Origin: Halichondria panicea
Taxonomy: Eukaryota; Porifera; Demospongiae; Suberitida; Halichondriidae
DNA length: 64,000 bases
Direction: 5' to 3'
NCBI RefSeq assembly: GCF_963675165.1
Contig: NC_087377.1
Span: 8,945,122-9,009,121 of the forward strand
The position numbers and the translations under genes are program-made. Below, piece by piece: positions 12,186-24,353 of the stretch. Every line of letters begins with the position of its first letter. Positions within the stretch are counted from its first letter, which is position 1. The notes under the pieces were generated by a model that did not search any database, was not told the DNA's origin, and saw nothing but the letters and a program-made list of their open reading frames with translations.

Positions 12186-12281
12186 CTCCCATTGGATGCG
12201 TTAAGTCTCAATGAGGCAAGTGGTTTTCTTGCAAGACCTGGAGGATCTTCTAGGAAAATGTTGAGGAATTGGTATCGCTGA
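12186..12281 (+). CDS. Candidate 3'-terminal exon (copy A)
   Basis: A strong pyrimidine-rich acceptor (cccttctctccccag) precedes 31 open codons, LPLDALSLNEASGFLARPGG and then a basic end, closed by TGA. It is kept in copy B (48982-49077) with one amino-acid change. Its role is unknown; it is phase-0 compatible with the receptor donor at 9065. Confidence 0.3.
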   Translation, partial: LPLDALSLNEASGFLARPGGSSRKMLRNWYR

Positions 12282-12309
12282 TGGAGGCTCTGGACCATGG
12301 GCGTCAAAA

Positions 12310-13287
12310 GTCGCCCTTAGCAGTCGGTGGGTGGTGCATGGTGTCGCTAGTGGCATGGTAGATATCGGTATGCGTTTACAAAGGAAATGCTGATTCCTGA
12401 CTAGGACTCTCCCAGATTGGGTCCTGATGGAAATATTGGCGATGTGGCCTAACGTCTGTAATAGGCCTCCCTGATAAATTATGCTCGGAATAATTTTAGC
12501 ATAATATAGGTGTCTAAAGAATAGCTGGGAATAATAGGTAGCAATGTCCATTTTTGGTAAAGATCATTACATAAAGTTTTGCATAACTTCCTCTACAATA
12601 ATCAGTCCTTCTCACTAATTGTGCCACAATGCTTCTGTGGTTCGGAGTGCGTAATAAACGGACTCGTCATAATTACGCAATTGTGCGATTGAAAAGTATG
12701 CTGATGTTTTTAACACATTATGACATTCCATGTTGTACAACTATAGAGCTAGATCTACCATAAAAGTATGTGAAATAGACAATAACAATTCAAATAACCC
12801 ATGAACAAAATAAGCCAGTCTCGCAAATTTAAAAGACGTCAACATCGTTGTTTCAGCTTCGGATCCACTGAATGATGTGTGTTCAATTGCTGCTGCTTTC
12901 ATCCTCAGCGAAGCCTGCATGGACTTATATCATGGCTATCTATATATAAGGCAAGGCGCTTGCTTCAATTCAGACGTTTATGGTATAATAAACGTATGAA
13001 TGCCGTCTGTTACGTTGAAATTTATCGCTGTCTTTTTATAGGCGAGTAGATTAAATCTATTAATGTGCTCAACCATCAATGTTTCTATAATTATAATCAT
13101 ATAATATTATAGCATGTCTCACGATTAGAGGAGTGTTACAAAATAACAACTATAACAGGAGAAATAAACTTGACTATAAAACTGTAGAGGCATGCTGATC
13201 TGAAGAAGTTTCGCTATTGCAAGACTTTGTGAGTGGCAATGGTGCATGGTAAGACATGTACTGCACACATGCATGGGACTAACGTAT
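12310..13287. other. Non-coding, duplicated with about 49.1-50.08 kb
   Basis: No gene is supported on either strand. Short minus-strand frames here are interrupted and carry no recognisable domain. Confidence 0.4.
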
Positions 13288-13600
13288 TTATTCGATTTAA
13301 GGCGCAAATAATTACAATGCCACTTTTGTAGGGCGAATATTTATGTTGCAGTCTTTGTGTCGCATATTTAGAGGGTTGTATATAATTCGGAGGTCGGTCG
13401 AAGTTACTCTATTAGCCTCGATTTCAAGCCGTTTAAAATACTTCGTTTCTAGCGGCCTAAACGGAGGTCAAAGTATAACCACCAGTGACCTATAAATTGC
13501 CATATTTTGACCTCTATTTAGGACGCTATATAAAAAAATAAGTCAATGCTACTTTTAGAGGTCATAAAATTCCCTAATATAGAAGATATCGCGAATCGCC
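13288..13600. mobile_element. TIR-type repeat, 'attcgatttaaggcg' family, split by a later insertion
   Basis: The stretch starts at ttattcgatttaaggcg and shares internal phrases (hgagggt-type gtcgcatatttagag, gacctctatttaggacg) with 14811-15144 and 52088-52412. The copy-B counterpart is about 50080-50390. It is non-coding. Confidence 0.45.
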
Positions 13601-13612
13601 TTAATCAGTATA

Positions 13613-13910
13613 CAGTAGAACCTCGATTATCCGGACACCTTGGTTCCAGAAGCAGGCCGGATAAGTGAATATGCCGGATAATCGAATGATAAACCACGCC
13701 TTGATCCACCCACTTCATTGATAAACAGCAGTGCCACATGGTTCTCTGCGCATGCGCAGAAGATAAGCAGGCATGTCTCCATGGTAACAGCTGCAACGCG
13801 CATGCGCGTTTGAGGGAAACGCCCATTTTCTGATCTGATAACAAGAAAACTGCCAAGCCGGATAATCGAGGTTCCGGATAATGGAGGGCCGGATAATCGA
13901 GGTTCTACTG
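13613..13910. mobile_element. pogo/Tigger-like MITE, 298 bp, present only in copy A
   Basis: TIRs are cagtagaacctcgattatcc and its inverse ggataatcgaggttctactg, flanked by TA on both sides. The duplicate at about 50400 has the empty site (cagtatagtatc), so the insertion came after the duplication or was lost cleanly from copy B. TIRs starting CAGTAGA with a TA target are typical of the pogo/Tigger branch of Tc1-mariner. Internal subterminal copies of the ccggataatcgaggtt motif are seen. Confidence 0.85.
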
Positions 13911-14196
13911 TAGTATCTAATTCTAACACATTGTACTGTAGCACTTAGTACCAGAGGAGGTACGACACGCATCTCGTGATCTCTCTTTCAATTGATTCCA
14001 ATCTTTTTGACATAGGTTTTCAATGTACTGTGTTCCCACAATAACTATCTCATTTGCTTAGCTGGCAGTTAGTTTACCGTGACCATGGCGGGACAAACCC
14101 TAGGCTTGTAGAACGCTTGTAAACATTAATTTTAGCCAGCTCTGTAAGTTGCTCAAGTGTTTCTCCAGCTGATGCCCTGGTTATAACTCATTCAGA

Positions 14197-14350
14197 TACC
14201 GTATAGAGGGTATATTTTGAGCGTATAAACTTTTGCAGACAACCGTTTATGAAAGGTTTTTGCGGAATAGCAGCCTTCATGCATGTGATATTAATTTTGT
14301 CGGTATAAAACTGTGAACACTCGAAATAATTATACCCGTTATACGATATT
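14197..14350. mobile_element. Short TIR element, 'accgtatagagggtata' family (copy A)
   Basis: The ends are accgtatagagggtatattt and the near-inverse ataattatacccgttatacg. Its copy-B match is about 50679-50837, and a related unit is at about 1567-1735 inside an intron of the minus-strand receptor. It is non-coding. Confidence 0.55.
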
Positions 14351-14810
14351 TAATGACGGGTGCAGTGCTTTCACTTTTTGTAGTAAGTATATCTCGTAAC
14401 TGAATAGGGATTCACTGAGGTTCAGGAATGGAAACAGTTTAATCTAGAGTGGCGCTTAGCAATAGAATGTAGAGTACTGAGTAGTTGTTTCCATGAGGCT
14501 TCATATCAGTTGTATATAAAGTCTCGATTAAAGGCCACCTTATAATTTATTTTTTAATTACCTAAGCGCCAGCAAAAAATAATTCCAGAATTTACTTGGA
14601 TTAGAATTTACTTAGATTAGAAAATGGAATTGGAGTAAAATAAAAATAATTTTGTGAACTTGGTGCTCCTTTAGAGTGGCGCTGCAATTAGAAGACGGTA
14701 TTCGTGTTTCAACGCCAAGAAACCGCACCCACCCACTAACAAGTTTTCATATGTAAACGTATAAAATACCGGTATGTACGTGGGCCAGTTTAAATTTTCG
14801 CGGTACCATA

Positions 14811-15144
14811 ATTATTCGATTTAAGGCAACATTTTAAAATAATTACGAAGCCAGAGGTCGTTTCTTTTTGGAGGTTTAAAAATTATGTTGAAGTCCTGGT
14901 GTCGCATATTTAGAGGGTCGCATCTAATTGGAGGTTATTCTACTATCTTCGATTATAGGCCGCTTAAATTACATTGTTTCTTGCGGCCTGGAATCGAGGC
15001 TATGGTTTGACCTCTATTTAGGACGCGACATAAAAAATAATTGTCAACGTAGCACGCGCTAGAACTTTTAGAGGTTATAAAATTGGAAAAAATCGAGGGT
15101 GTCGCATATTTGGCCATTGGAGGATCGCTTTAAATCGAATAAGT
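14811..15144. mobile_element. TIR element, 'attcgatttaaggc' family
   Basis: The left end is ttattcgatttaaggc and the right end gctttaaatcgaataag, which are inverted relative to each other. Copy B holds the match at about 52088-52412. It is non-coding. Confidence 0.6.
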
Positions 15145-16198
15145 ATGCAAAATTTCCCGCTATATAGACGTCTACGGTAGTTCACTCTTACTTTTGGTGC
15201 TGATGACTTGAGACTTCTGCTCTCCTTTGGAACTCAAAGTGCAAAGGACAGCGCGATCTGAAGAAATTTCTAAGGACTTGGACTTGATATCAGAAAAGCA
15301 GCTGCAACTGCATTGCAGTGCATTGCAGAAAAATTGATCATGTGATCCAGAGCCTCCCCTTGCCATGTGCGCGCACACACACAAATGCAGTCTTCTTCTC
15401 TGTGACCTGACTCTCAGACTGCCAGTAGACTGTTCTGATCCCAAGCAACAGCAGGATCTGCTAAGGGTTAGTTTATCTATTCAGTAGAACATGGCATAGG
15501 CTATATATAATTATATGCAAATTCACAAAACCCCAGGCCCGCTGTGTGTATATATCTATGCCCCCAGCCCCGTTTGTGTGTTGTATCCCCATAGCAGCAT
15601 CGAAACATGCCTATTAAACTGCTCAGACATATTTCATCCATAAATTCTCAATGCAGTCGCAGCACAGCTGGCTGTGATTTATAGGGTGCCTTACTCACAA
15701 GAGTAACTTGAAACTGCCTTATACGAATTGTGTCTCAATTAATTTTGTGGATTTGTTGTTGTCGATCTAACTAGATTCCGAGGGGTCCGACACTGTAATT
15801 ATTCACGTATAAGATTTCAAAATCTCGAGATTTCACAGAGCATCACTGGGGTTGAAGATTAAAAGTTCCTGAGTACATGACATTGTGTCTAACTAACCAG
15901 AGTCTACCGTCATTCACCACTTGCACTAGTCATGCACCTCGTTCATGGATGCACTAGCACTTGCACTGTGTCAAGGCATAGATGTAATTATGGGTGTACC
16001 CGTCCCCTTTTTGGAGGTAGGCCACGCCCATTTAGTCAAAGCATAGCACAATAAGATTACGGAAAATGAGGTCAAAGGTGGGATTTCATGAGATATTTCA
16101 AAAGTGGGTGTACAAGATTTCACGCAGTGTCGGACCTCTCGACTAAATTCTGATAATTATAATAATTATTATTATAATCTTGGAACTGTTATGTTGTA
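15145..16198. other. Non-coding repeat-derived sequence
   Basis: No gene is supported. The open minus-strand frame here changes length between copies and has no domain. It is part of the segmental duplication, with copy B at about 52.4-53.4 kb. Confidence 0.4.
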
Positions 16199-16482
16199 TA
16201 GTAGACTTTCGCTAATCTGGCTCTCTGAAGTACGTTCACCTTAATATTATGGTCGTTTCGTTTGCTAGCTTGATCATTACTGCAAAACTCGCTATTCTGT
16301 TTTGGTGGATACGAGAGAATAAATAATCAAGAGAGAGAAAACTGAAAAATTATTCATATTATTCGAGGTAGGACTGTTTTTTAGTCGTGGCTATTTTCTG
16401 AAATGCAGCCACCTCGCTCTATTGCACCCAAACTGCACTGTCTCCAAGGGTGACCAGATTAGCAAGAGTCTACTGTATATTC
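16199..16482. mobile_element. Tc1-mariner-like MITE (TIR agtagactttcgctaatctgg)
   Basis: The left end agtagactttcgctaatctgg pairs with the right end ccagattagcaagagtctact, next to TA dinucleotides. Copy B has it at about 53414-53801 with a cleaner left end (cagtagac) and extra internal sequence. It is non-coding. Confidence 0.6.
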
Positions 16483-18770
16483 AACGATCTGCCCTGTACG
16501 ATTCTTGTAATTATGTGTTGTTATAATTACATACATAGTGTGTGAAATTATAACGCACTCCATTTTTACAGTGTAGTAACCATGTATAAATCGTGTGATA
16601 ATCACGTATCAATTTTTACAGTGTATATTCACGTATCCTATTAAAAAGTATGTTTAAAATTACTGTACCTGCCCGAAAATACGCCCCCTTCGTATTTTCT
16701 GATGATGTGTGATATACTGCTACACTAGTCTGAGCTGTACTGAGAGCTTATAATCAATGTCACTGCAAAAGTAATTCATTATGTTCCGGACTACAGGGAA
16801 GCACTCTCTTCAATGGCATGTTCAGTACAACAGGTGAAAACCTCATGTAACTAATTCCTTCTAGCAGACGATGTGCTAGCACTGCTTTTACAAGAGGAAA
16901 CTAATGGGAAAGCATATACAATAACTTGGGGCTAAAACTGAAAAGACACAGACCGTGCAGAACTAGAAAACTTACTAGTCAGAAAACATTGTCACAGTAT
17001 ATACACGTGCAGTATGTGGGATTATTTACACCCCATGCTCACTATTATTACACCAGCACCATGCAGATTTACTCCGTATATAGAAGCTGGGGATTATTTA
17101 CGTCCCTGTTTTAACAGTTGCATGCAAGATCAATTAAAGATAACTCTATAGCTCAGAAGAGGCAGAAATTCTATAGAATGATGGTATATAAATTGCGCAT
17201 GTGAAAACGATTGACTTGGCCCTATATAGATAAAAAATATAGTGAGGCTCACTTTAATATAAGACTTAGGGTACAAGCGGGTATTATGAGACATCTAAAT
17301 TCTTACCCCCCTGTATTGCAGTAATTTTGAGGGAGCTAAATTTTGTTTACACCCTCCTTGAATTGTTTACGCCCCTGTTTTAACAGTGCAAGGGAATAGT
17401 GTTAAATTATTAGGATAACTCTATAGCTCAGAAGAGTTAGAAATTCTATAGATGGTGGTGTATAAAGTGCGCATGTGAAGACAATGGACACAATACAATT
17501 TAGCCCAATAGATGAAAATAGTGAGGCTCACTTTCAATAGTAGGACTTACATCAAAGTAGAGCGAATGCACAACAGGTCAATTGAAAAAAAATTTGTTAT
17601 TTTCTTCATGAGCAAGCTGAACGAAAATTTTACCCACTAAAACGTATACTCAGGTGCATTAAGGACTGGGACCAACATAAAAAAGACATTTATAAGAGGC
17701 ACTTCAACCTGCTGCTGTTTACTGTGTATATTAATCTGTGTAAAACTTTTATGATGAAATGAAACACTGGCTTCCATTCTGTAGGAAAATATTAAAATGA
17801 AGCCCCGCCCACTAATTGATCAGTGGGGGTGGTCCGTTTTGTCCAAGCACTATTTCACTTTTCTATTGAAAAATCGGCGTTTAAACACTAAGTCTACTAG
17901 CTATTGCTGAGTAGGTGTGGTTTATCCGGAACGCATGCATGCAATGTTACTAGTGCACGTATATAAGGAAACAAATAAAATTTAATTTGTGCTCACAAAA
18001 ATCACCACTGTTCCAAATTCAATGAATATTATTTTTACCCCACGAAAATTACCCGCTAAACTACCAGTAGTGCCTGCACATCCATGTTCCGCATTCTCCA
18101 AAACTAGGGATTGGCCATGGTAGATTATGCTGACACAATTTTGAGCACAATAGGCACATTTTTTGGGTGAGAATTATGCTGGCATACTATAGGCACCTTT
18201 ATAAAATTTATGAGAATAATAGGCAGGTTTTGGAAGTACATGCAGGTCCAGTACGAATGCAGCCTTTTTAGAAGAGTCCGTAGCAAAACTTGTTCACAGA
18301 GTGTTACTACTCTAGATCTACTTAGTAGTTAGAACGCTAGCTATTGGTAGCTGCAAGAGTGAGAAGAGAGCTGCAAGGCTCTGCTGACATGATGCAGCCA
18401 TTAATATTAGACTTGAACTTTTGGCATCGATCGTTTTTAACAACAATTATCGTACGTCCATCATACTCTTTGAGTTTCCCTGTGATTCTGGATGTCATAG
18501 TATAAACATTTGTAGGCCTGATGAAAGTATGTACTGGTGGTTAATTATCTCCTTGGCATTCTATATTATAGTGTTAATAGATAGAGTCATGCATGTGGCC
18601 ATTATTTATGTTACTTGTGCAGCGACATGGGGTCTATATGTTGTGCTTTAGAGGAATAATGTGGGGAATAATAGGCGAGTTTGAAAAGAATAATAGGCAA
18701 TTTAATTGGCTGTTAACTTGAGCATAAAAGAATAACATAATAATAAAAATAGGTAATATCTCGATCTTAT
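16483..18770. other. End of duplication copy A, repeat-rich and non-coding
   Basis: Two related blocks (about 16960-17230 and 17380-17560) share phrases such as 'tttacgcccctgttttaacagt' in near-tandem arrangement. The segment 17590-18065 resembles the 'aaaattacccgct' TIR family. Similarity to copy B fades at about 18770 (55640 in copy B). No gene is seen. Confidence 0.45.
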
Positions 18771-19373
18771 ATTAATTATGCGGTCTGTCAGTTGTGTGCT
18801 GTGCTTATATATGTCTACATCTTAATTATGCCTCGAGGCGTAGCCGCACGAGGGATATGGACGAGAGCCTAAAGACAGGAATCAGAAAGAGCAGAAAATA
18901 TGTCACCTTAAGATAGGCCATTTGAACCAACTTAATTAGCGGTTTTTAATTTGGCGTCTCAGGCATGGCTAGTACAGCAATGACGTTGTGTCCACTGGAA
19001 ACTTAAATTTGACGATCTTCAGTAAAATTGCCAGTTATACACATAATAATGTTGTGGTACATTTAAAGACCTTCAATCCTCTATCTGTTTTCTTGATGGT
19101 GAGAATTATAATTTTAAACTCATGACTCGTAATCATTGCTCCCTTCATTTCAGAATAGCATGATCAGGAATTACCGTTGTTTAATTGGTATGACAGCAGT
19201 ACGTGTCAGCAAAGAAGGAAAATCGTTTGTCTATATATGGATCAATGTGCAGTTAGCTTGCTGTTATTCCATATAAACTTTGTTGACAAAATCTGCTTTC
19301 AATTGTGTTGAGGTTATCCATGCTATAAATGTATATAATAGCGCTTTAGAATTACTGACGTACAGTATACAAC

Positions 19374-19924
19374 ATCCAACTAGAAAAACATTTGCAATGT
19401 GAAAAATTGCTAGGATTGGCCAGGGGAACCACAAAAAAGCGTGGGAACAAGAAATCAGACGAGAGCATAACTCCAATCCGTTACAACGTCAATCACATGT
19501 ACTGGTAGTTTTCCCATGTTTTCCATGTTCCAATATATACCGCTATCACACAATTTTTACTGGTGGGGTGATGACCAATCCCTATAATATTTATTATACA
19601 TCCATTTTGGAATGTGGGGTACATAATCATGATGATTTGTGATGAATTGATGTTCCTGCAGTGTTGATCATGAGCACAGGTATACAGCGTAGTAACATGC
19701 ACGGACCGTACTGGTGACCTGCATGGAATGATGTGGTGGATGGAAGCTGATAGATGGATCTGGAACACAGTCTATTATTTAATATACTATGTATTGTACA
19801 TGTTCATGACGTTGTAACGGATTGGAGTTATGCTCTCGTCTGATTTCTTGTTCCCACGCTTTTTTGTGGTTCCCCTGGCCAATCCTAGCAATTTTTCACA
19901 TTGCAAATGTTTTTCTAGTTGGAT
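19374..19924. repeat. Perfect 118-bp inverted repeat around a 315-bp loop
   Basis: Bases 19374-19491 are the exact reverse complement of 19807-19924 by direct reading. The outer ends are atccaactagaaaaacattt. A related end (agaaaaacatttgcaatgcg) occurs at 9665 and 46209. It could be a foldback element or a recent inverted duplication, and would form a long RNA hairpin if transcribed. No coding potential is seen in the loop. Confidence 0.9.
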
Positions 19925-22540
19925 TCCCTTTCTTTTTCAGTACAGTTTACGTATCATGACATGCATAAAAGTGGAACGTCAAGAGGCAGTACAGAAGTTC
20001 AAGAAGAGAAGACAGGACTAATCAGATATTTTCTCGAATATCTCTGGACTAATATAGTAATGAGTAATATTGCTTGATATGTTGAATTTGCGAATCAGTA
20101 TTAAATGATAGTCATTTTAAGAGTATGATATCTAGCCAGTGCATATAGCATGCCTGTCAGAGAAAGGGAGCTAGAGCTGAACAGTGTGAAGAAAAGCAAC
20201 ACCTCAGGCTCTGGAAAAGCACTGCTGCACTGTTTTAGGCGCACGGTGTATTAGCCACGCCTATCTATTATTAATTGCCACAAAGCAATTGCTGAGTCAT
20301 TAAAGATGGCGGAATTGTCTAGGTATAAGAGAAATAGAGACTGAGAGGTCATCTGCCCCGTGGAAGCAATCGCAAATCTGAAGAAGCGCTTTGTAATCCA
20401 GGTTGTAGTCGTTTGGAAACCCTGTGCAGAATGTCCTGGAGATGGCTGTACTTGGAGCAAATGCTGGGCAAGAAACTTACTTACTTACTTACTTACTTAC
20501 TTAGTCAGTCAGACAAAGAGCGGTGAAACGTCGAAATAGTGCAATTTTTAAAATGACAATATTGATTCATTAAAATGTTCATGGATTATGAAATGAGAGA
20601 TACAAAGAGAGAAAAGGCTAAATAAACTGTCTGTCTAGCCAGTTCCTTGATGTGGCCTTTCCCTGCAGAGATAGAACAGTTTGAACATGAGTCAAAATAA
20701 TTGAAATATTGCTAAACACGGGCAAACCCACTGCCAATCCTATGTAAAACCTACTGGTTTTACTAATAATTATGTAAAACACGTACAGCTCTTTTAATTC
20801 AGTTATAGCAAGAAATTAAAAATTTTACATGCACTGCAGAGGTCCGTCCATTAGGATCATTACTCCTACCCGTTGTCATTGGTTGCCCGCTACACACCAC
20901 ATACAGCAGCTGCATGTGCGCGCTAAATACTTTTGTTGTCTTTATTGAATTGTGCATGCAATTGCTTTTGTCATGCTTTATACAAAAATGTTTACTGTAT
21001 AATTATTTACGTGTGCCTGCATGCATCTAGACCATTATAAATTATATACTTGCATTTATACATTGTACAATATGGACCCCCATGCAGTTTACATATATGA
21101 GTCAACACATTGCAGTTGAGTACCGTGTTTGCCTGAGTTATAATAATTATTTGGCGAAAAAGCCAATTGAACTGAATTGGCGGCGTCTGGTAAACTTTAA
21201 TTAAATTTGGTGATTTTCAGTAGAATCTGCCAAATCGCCAAATTAAAACGCTTTTAACCGTAATACAATATTTGTTCGCTTGTGTACATGTATATAGTAA
21301 TGTGCAAATGCAGAGTCTATGTGGAAGGCATTAACGTATACTACATTTATAAGCTATAATATAGCTTTTACCTTCTAAAGACCATACACTATTGTAATGT
21401 TTAAACTTTACACATTTATTTTTCTCAAGTGTTGTTGAACTAAGTTTCCCATGTACCAAGTCACATTGTAATAATTCTAATCTCCGTTGACAGGTTCATA
21501 AATCACATTGTATGTCGGTGTTGCAATTATAGACTATTATAATTATGTATAATTATATAGTTTATGATTATAAGCACTGCATTAATTTGTACATTACCAA
21601 CTGCTGCCCAAGAATTAGTGTAGATAGTGGATGCATGGTGAATACATTATTGGGAGTAATTTCCTATATAAGTGTATAGTTTTATGCACTCAAATGTCTG
21701 AATTTTAACCCCCAGACTAACATTATAAATAGCAGGACATGATTGACGTGCATATATACTGGCTTTCCTTATTTGGTCAGGAATTTGCCATGCATTGAAA
21801 GCAAGATCTCCGTTCATGTTTATGTTTATGGTTGCATTTCTTGTAATTATACTGAAAGTTAACATTCAAATTTGCTTAGCTTAGTAATTTCGATTGTCTG
21901 AATAACATGATAAACATGCAGGCTTTTATAGTACCTACTATTATAAACGGGTACTAATTTTAGCAAATTTTAGAATTAACACTAAATTAATTACGTGCTA
22001 ATAAAATGCGATGAAAATGTATTTTTGAGAGTATGCTAAGTAAACTAGCCCTTTTTCATCTGTATCTGACTCCAAACTTTCCATTCAACCTTAAAACTCA
22101 TACTTGTACATCTTTTGACAAATAAAATTATTGTGCTAATGAATTTGCTACAAATCCGCCAAAATTAGTACCCTAAAAATCTAAAACGCTAAAATTACTA
22201 CCCGCCTATAATAGTAACATTAAGGTAAGTTATGTGTTTTCATGTCAATAACGCTATAATTATACTGGCCACAAATAAAATATCTGTGGCTATACCATCT
22301 GTACATTATAATACTGTATAACGGGGAAATTAATTGTGACATTTCTATACACATTTAATTCTAAAAATTAGATCGAGTGCTAAAATAATTATAGCTCTAT
22401 ATAATATTATTAGTGTTTTGTACTTTATACAGTTAGTGCTGAGATGTACTTGAACTACTCGCTGGAATATTCTTCAAACTACAAAATTAATTTGTATACT
22501 TGCAAGCACGTGTGAACAAAATGCTAAAAAATTTTCTGGG
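19925..22540. other. Long AT-rich stretch without a supported gene
   Basis: It includes a simple (ACTT)n run at about 20474-20503 and dispersed fragments. No convincing exon is found. The short ATG frame near 20306 closes after 11 codons. Confidence 0.4.
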
Positions 22541-23250
22541 TCAGGTATCCCCTGCATGATTCTTCTGGCTGAGTAGACCTCCTAATGTTTTCTTGAAAGC
22601 TAATCGAACTTCATGGTTCAGTCGCCACTCTCTCTCACGCTCTGTTTCGAAAGATTTTTTGGGGAAATAGCCGATAAATGTGTGTGGCCAAGTGTCCTCG
22701 GGTTCCACTACTCTCCAATCTCCAGGTATATGCGGTGCAAGAATGAAGCTTGAGGGTAGTGTGACTTCCGGTGAAATACGTTGTTTTATCATAAGATAGA
22801 AATAATCCAAGTGCTCATTGCTGATTATCTCGGGAGTACTCAACCTGTGTTTGACAACTTCTTTATTATACTTCAAGCACGGCTGACAATGATATGTGGT
22901 GGGTTGTGGGGGTCAGCAAGTATAGAGCTAGCAGCGGCTTTCGAATAACTTCATTAAGCCTCTCCTCTCTGTGGCGCTCGATCTGTCTCAGTTGGTAAAT
23001 TCAAAAACTTTGCTTTTCTAAACAACAGTTCTTGCCATTTCGCCTCGAGGCTAACCCATACAGGTACTTGTATGCCATCCACCTCGTTTAGTTTAGCAAT
23101 GATTTCAGCTCGTCTGCTAACAATTTCTTTTCCAAGTAGGAGGAAAAGTATTCAATGTGTAGATCCTGTGGATGTGGCTCTCCATACGCACTCTCAAGTA
23201 GTTTTCCAATTTCAGCAGTTTCATCTACATGTAGATGTGCCATGTTATTG
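22541..23250 (-). pseudogene. Degraded gene of unknown family, 3' part open
   Basis: The downstream part (about 22886-22541) follows a gtcag acceptor and encodes about 114 residues ending in TGA. It includes HLDYFYLMIKQRISPEV, HIPGDWRVVEPEDTWPHTF and a charged helix-like stretch. Upstream, about 23250-22930 contains DLHIEYFSSYLEK, EIVSRRAEIIAKLNEVDG, VWVSLEAKWQELLFRKAK and ERHREERLNEVI in frames that change near 23120 and near 22990. The first break is at an A-rich run. The composition suggests a cytoplasmic, helical protein. I do not recognise the family. It is a pseudogene unless the shifts are assembly errors. Confidence 0.45.
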
Positions 23251-23299
23251 TATAGACAAAATCTTTCTAGCTAACATACACAATCAGCAGCTATAATTA

Positions 23300-24208
23300 T
23301 AGGTTGTTATCTGTTTATTGTGGCTACTTTTATGGTTAAAACCATGACACTATAACCTGTTTAATACGAGAAATTTAATATGTATAGATCTACGTACACG
23401 TATTTAGAATGTCTACTTCTCTGTACAGGAGCAATGGCTAATATCCAGCTATCCCAACAGTGCTCCTCTTGGCTATACTAACGGACGAGACTGGACAGTT
23501 TGAGGTAAGGGTTTAACCGTCTTTGGGTTCTTTTACCTATACTCACAGGACTGGAGTATGACCTGCTCGTTCGAGCGTTGCTGGGTAGCTCAGAGGCATC
23601 AAGAGAATCTACGTTTTCTCAAGCAAAATTTAACTGAGTTACGAGTTGGGGCCTAGAATCAGAGAAGTCTAGCAGCCTGCTAAATCTTTTTGAAACGTGA
23701 GGCATTCAATCATCTGAAGTTGCCCTGGGTCACTGTAATCGTGCTGCAGCACAACTGGCAACTCTCCAGGCCTTTGTGAAGCAGCTCCCTATGTGCATCT
23801 TTTGTGACTCACTCTGTGCATTTTCTGTGTACAAATTTCTAAATATTTTTGCCGACCACAAATACAATGAAAATTTGACACATGCGCAGACAACTAGTAC
23901 CAGGCCTAGTTGTTCGCCTAACCGTTATAAAAGCGAAAACTCGGCCTGGGATCAAGGCTAGAACTATAAGCCTTGCTTTGCTCAGAATTAATTGCCACTT
24001 CATGATATTCAAACTGCATAACAGGCTCAACAGGTTTAACAGCACAATTTATTCATGGTCATGTAGACTTGTAGTGTTTATAAACAAACAATTACTCACT
24101 GCACTGTTAGTTAGTGTTGTAGTGCACAGCACATTTCTACATACGGTTACGGTAGCTTCTTAATTGTGTATAAGGCTGAACAGACAGACTCTGGTACTAG
24201 ATCTTTCA
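23300..24208. other. Intergenic, with one weak exon-like piece
   Basis: Bases 23429-23503 follow a gtacag acceptor and stay open for 24 codons (EQWLISSYPNSAPLGYTNGR and more), then TGA. Bases 23700-23830 hold another short open piece. Neither can be joined into a gene. Confidence 0.3.
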
Positions 24209-24209
24209 G

Positions 24210-24328
24210 GTGAGCTGTAACATGCATGCATATAGATTATAATAATATGATAGTATTTACACTGGTTTCGATCCACTTGTACTATAATATAACAACCAAT
24301 ATATTCATGTGATTGTCGATCGTTGCAG
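24210..24328 (+). other. Probable 5'-UTR intron of the following gene
   Basis: The donor ctttcag/gtgagc at 24209/24210 and acceptor cgttgcag ending at 24328 leave a short leader before the ATG at 24354. Confidence 0.4.
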
Positions 24329-24353
24329 ACACGCTGTACATTGTGAGACGGAG

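Noticed and set aside
12101..12551. Overlapping minus-strand frames conserved in the duplicate
   Set aside because: Conservation follows from the recent duplication. The plus strand here has a better explanation (acceptor plus a short exon at 12186).
15172..15444. A 90-codon minus-strand frame, also in copy B at 52342-52782
   Set aside because: Length and frame differ between copies, there is no domain, and the region is repeat-derived.
19830..20021. A 63-codon frame beginning inside the right arm of the inverted repeat
   Set aside because: The reading is created by the inverted repeat sequence and has no domain or conserved context.
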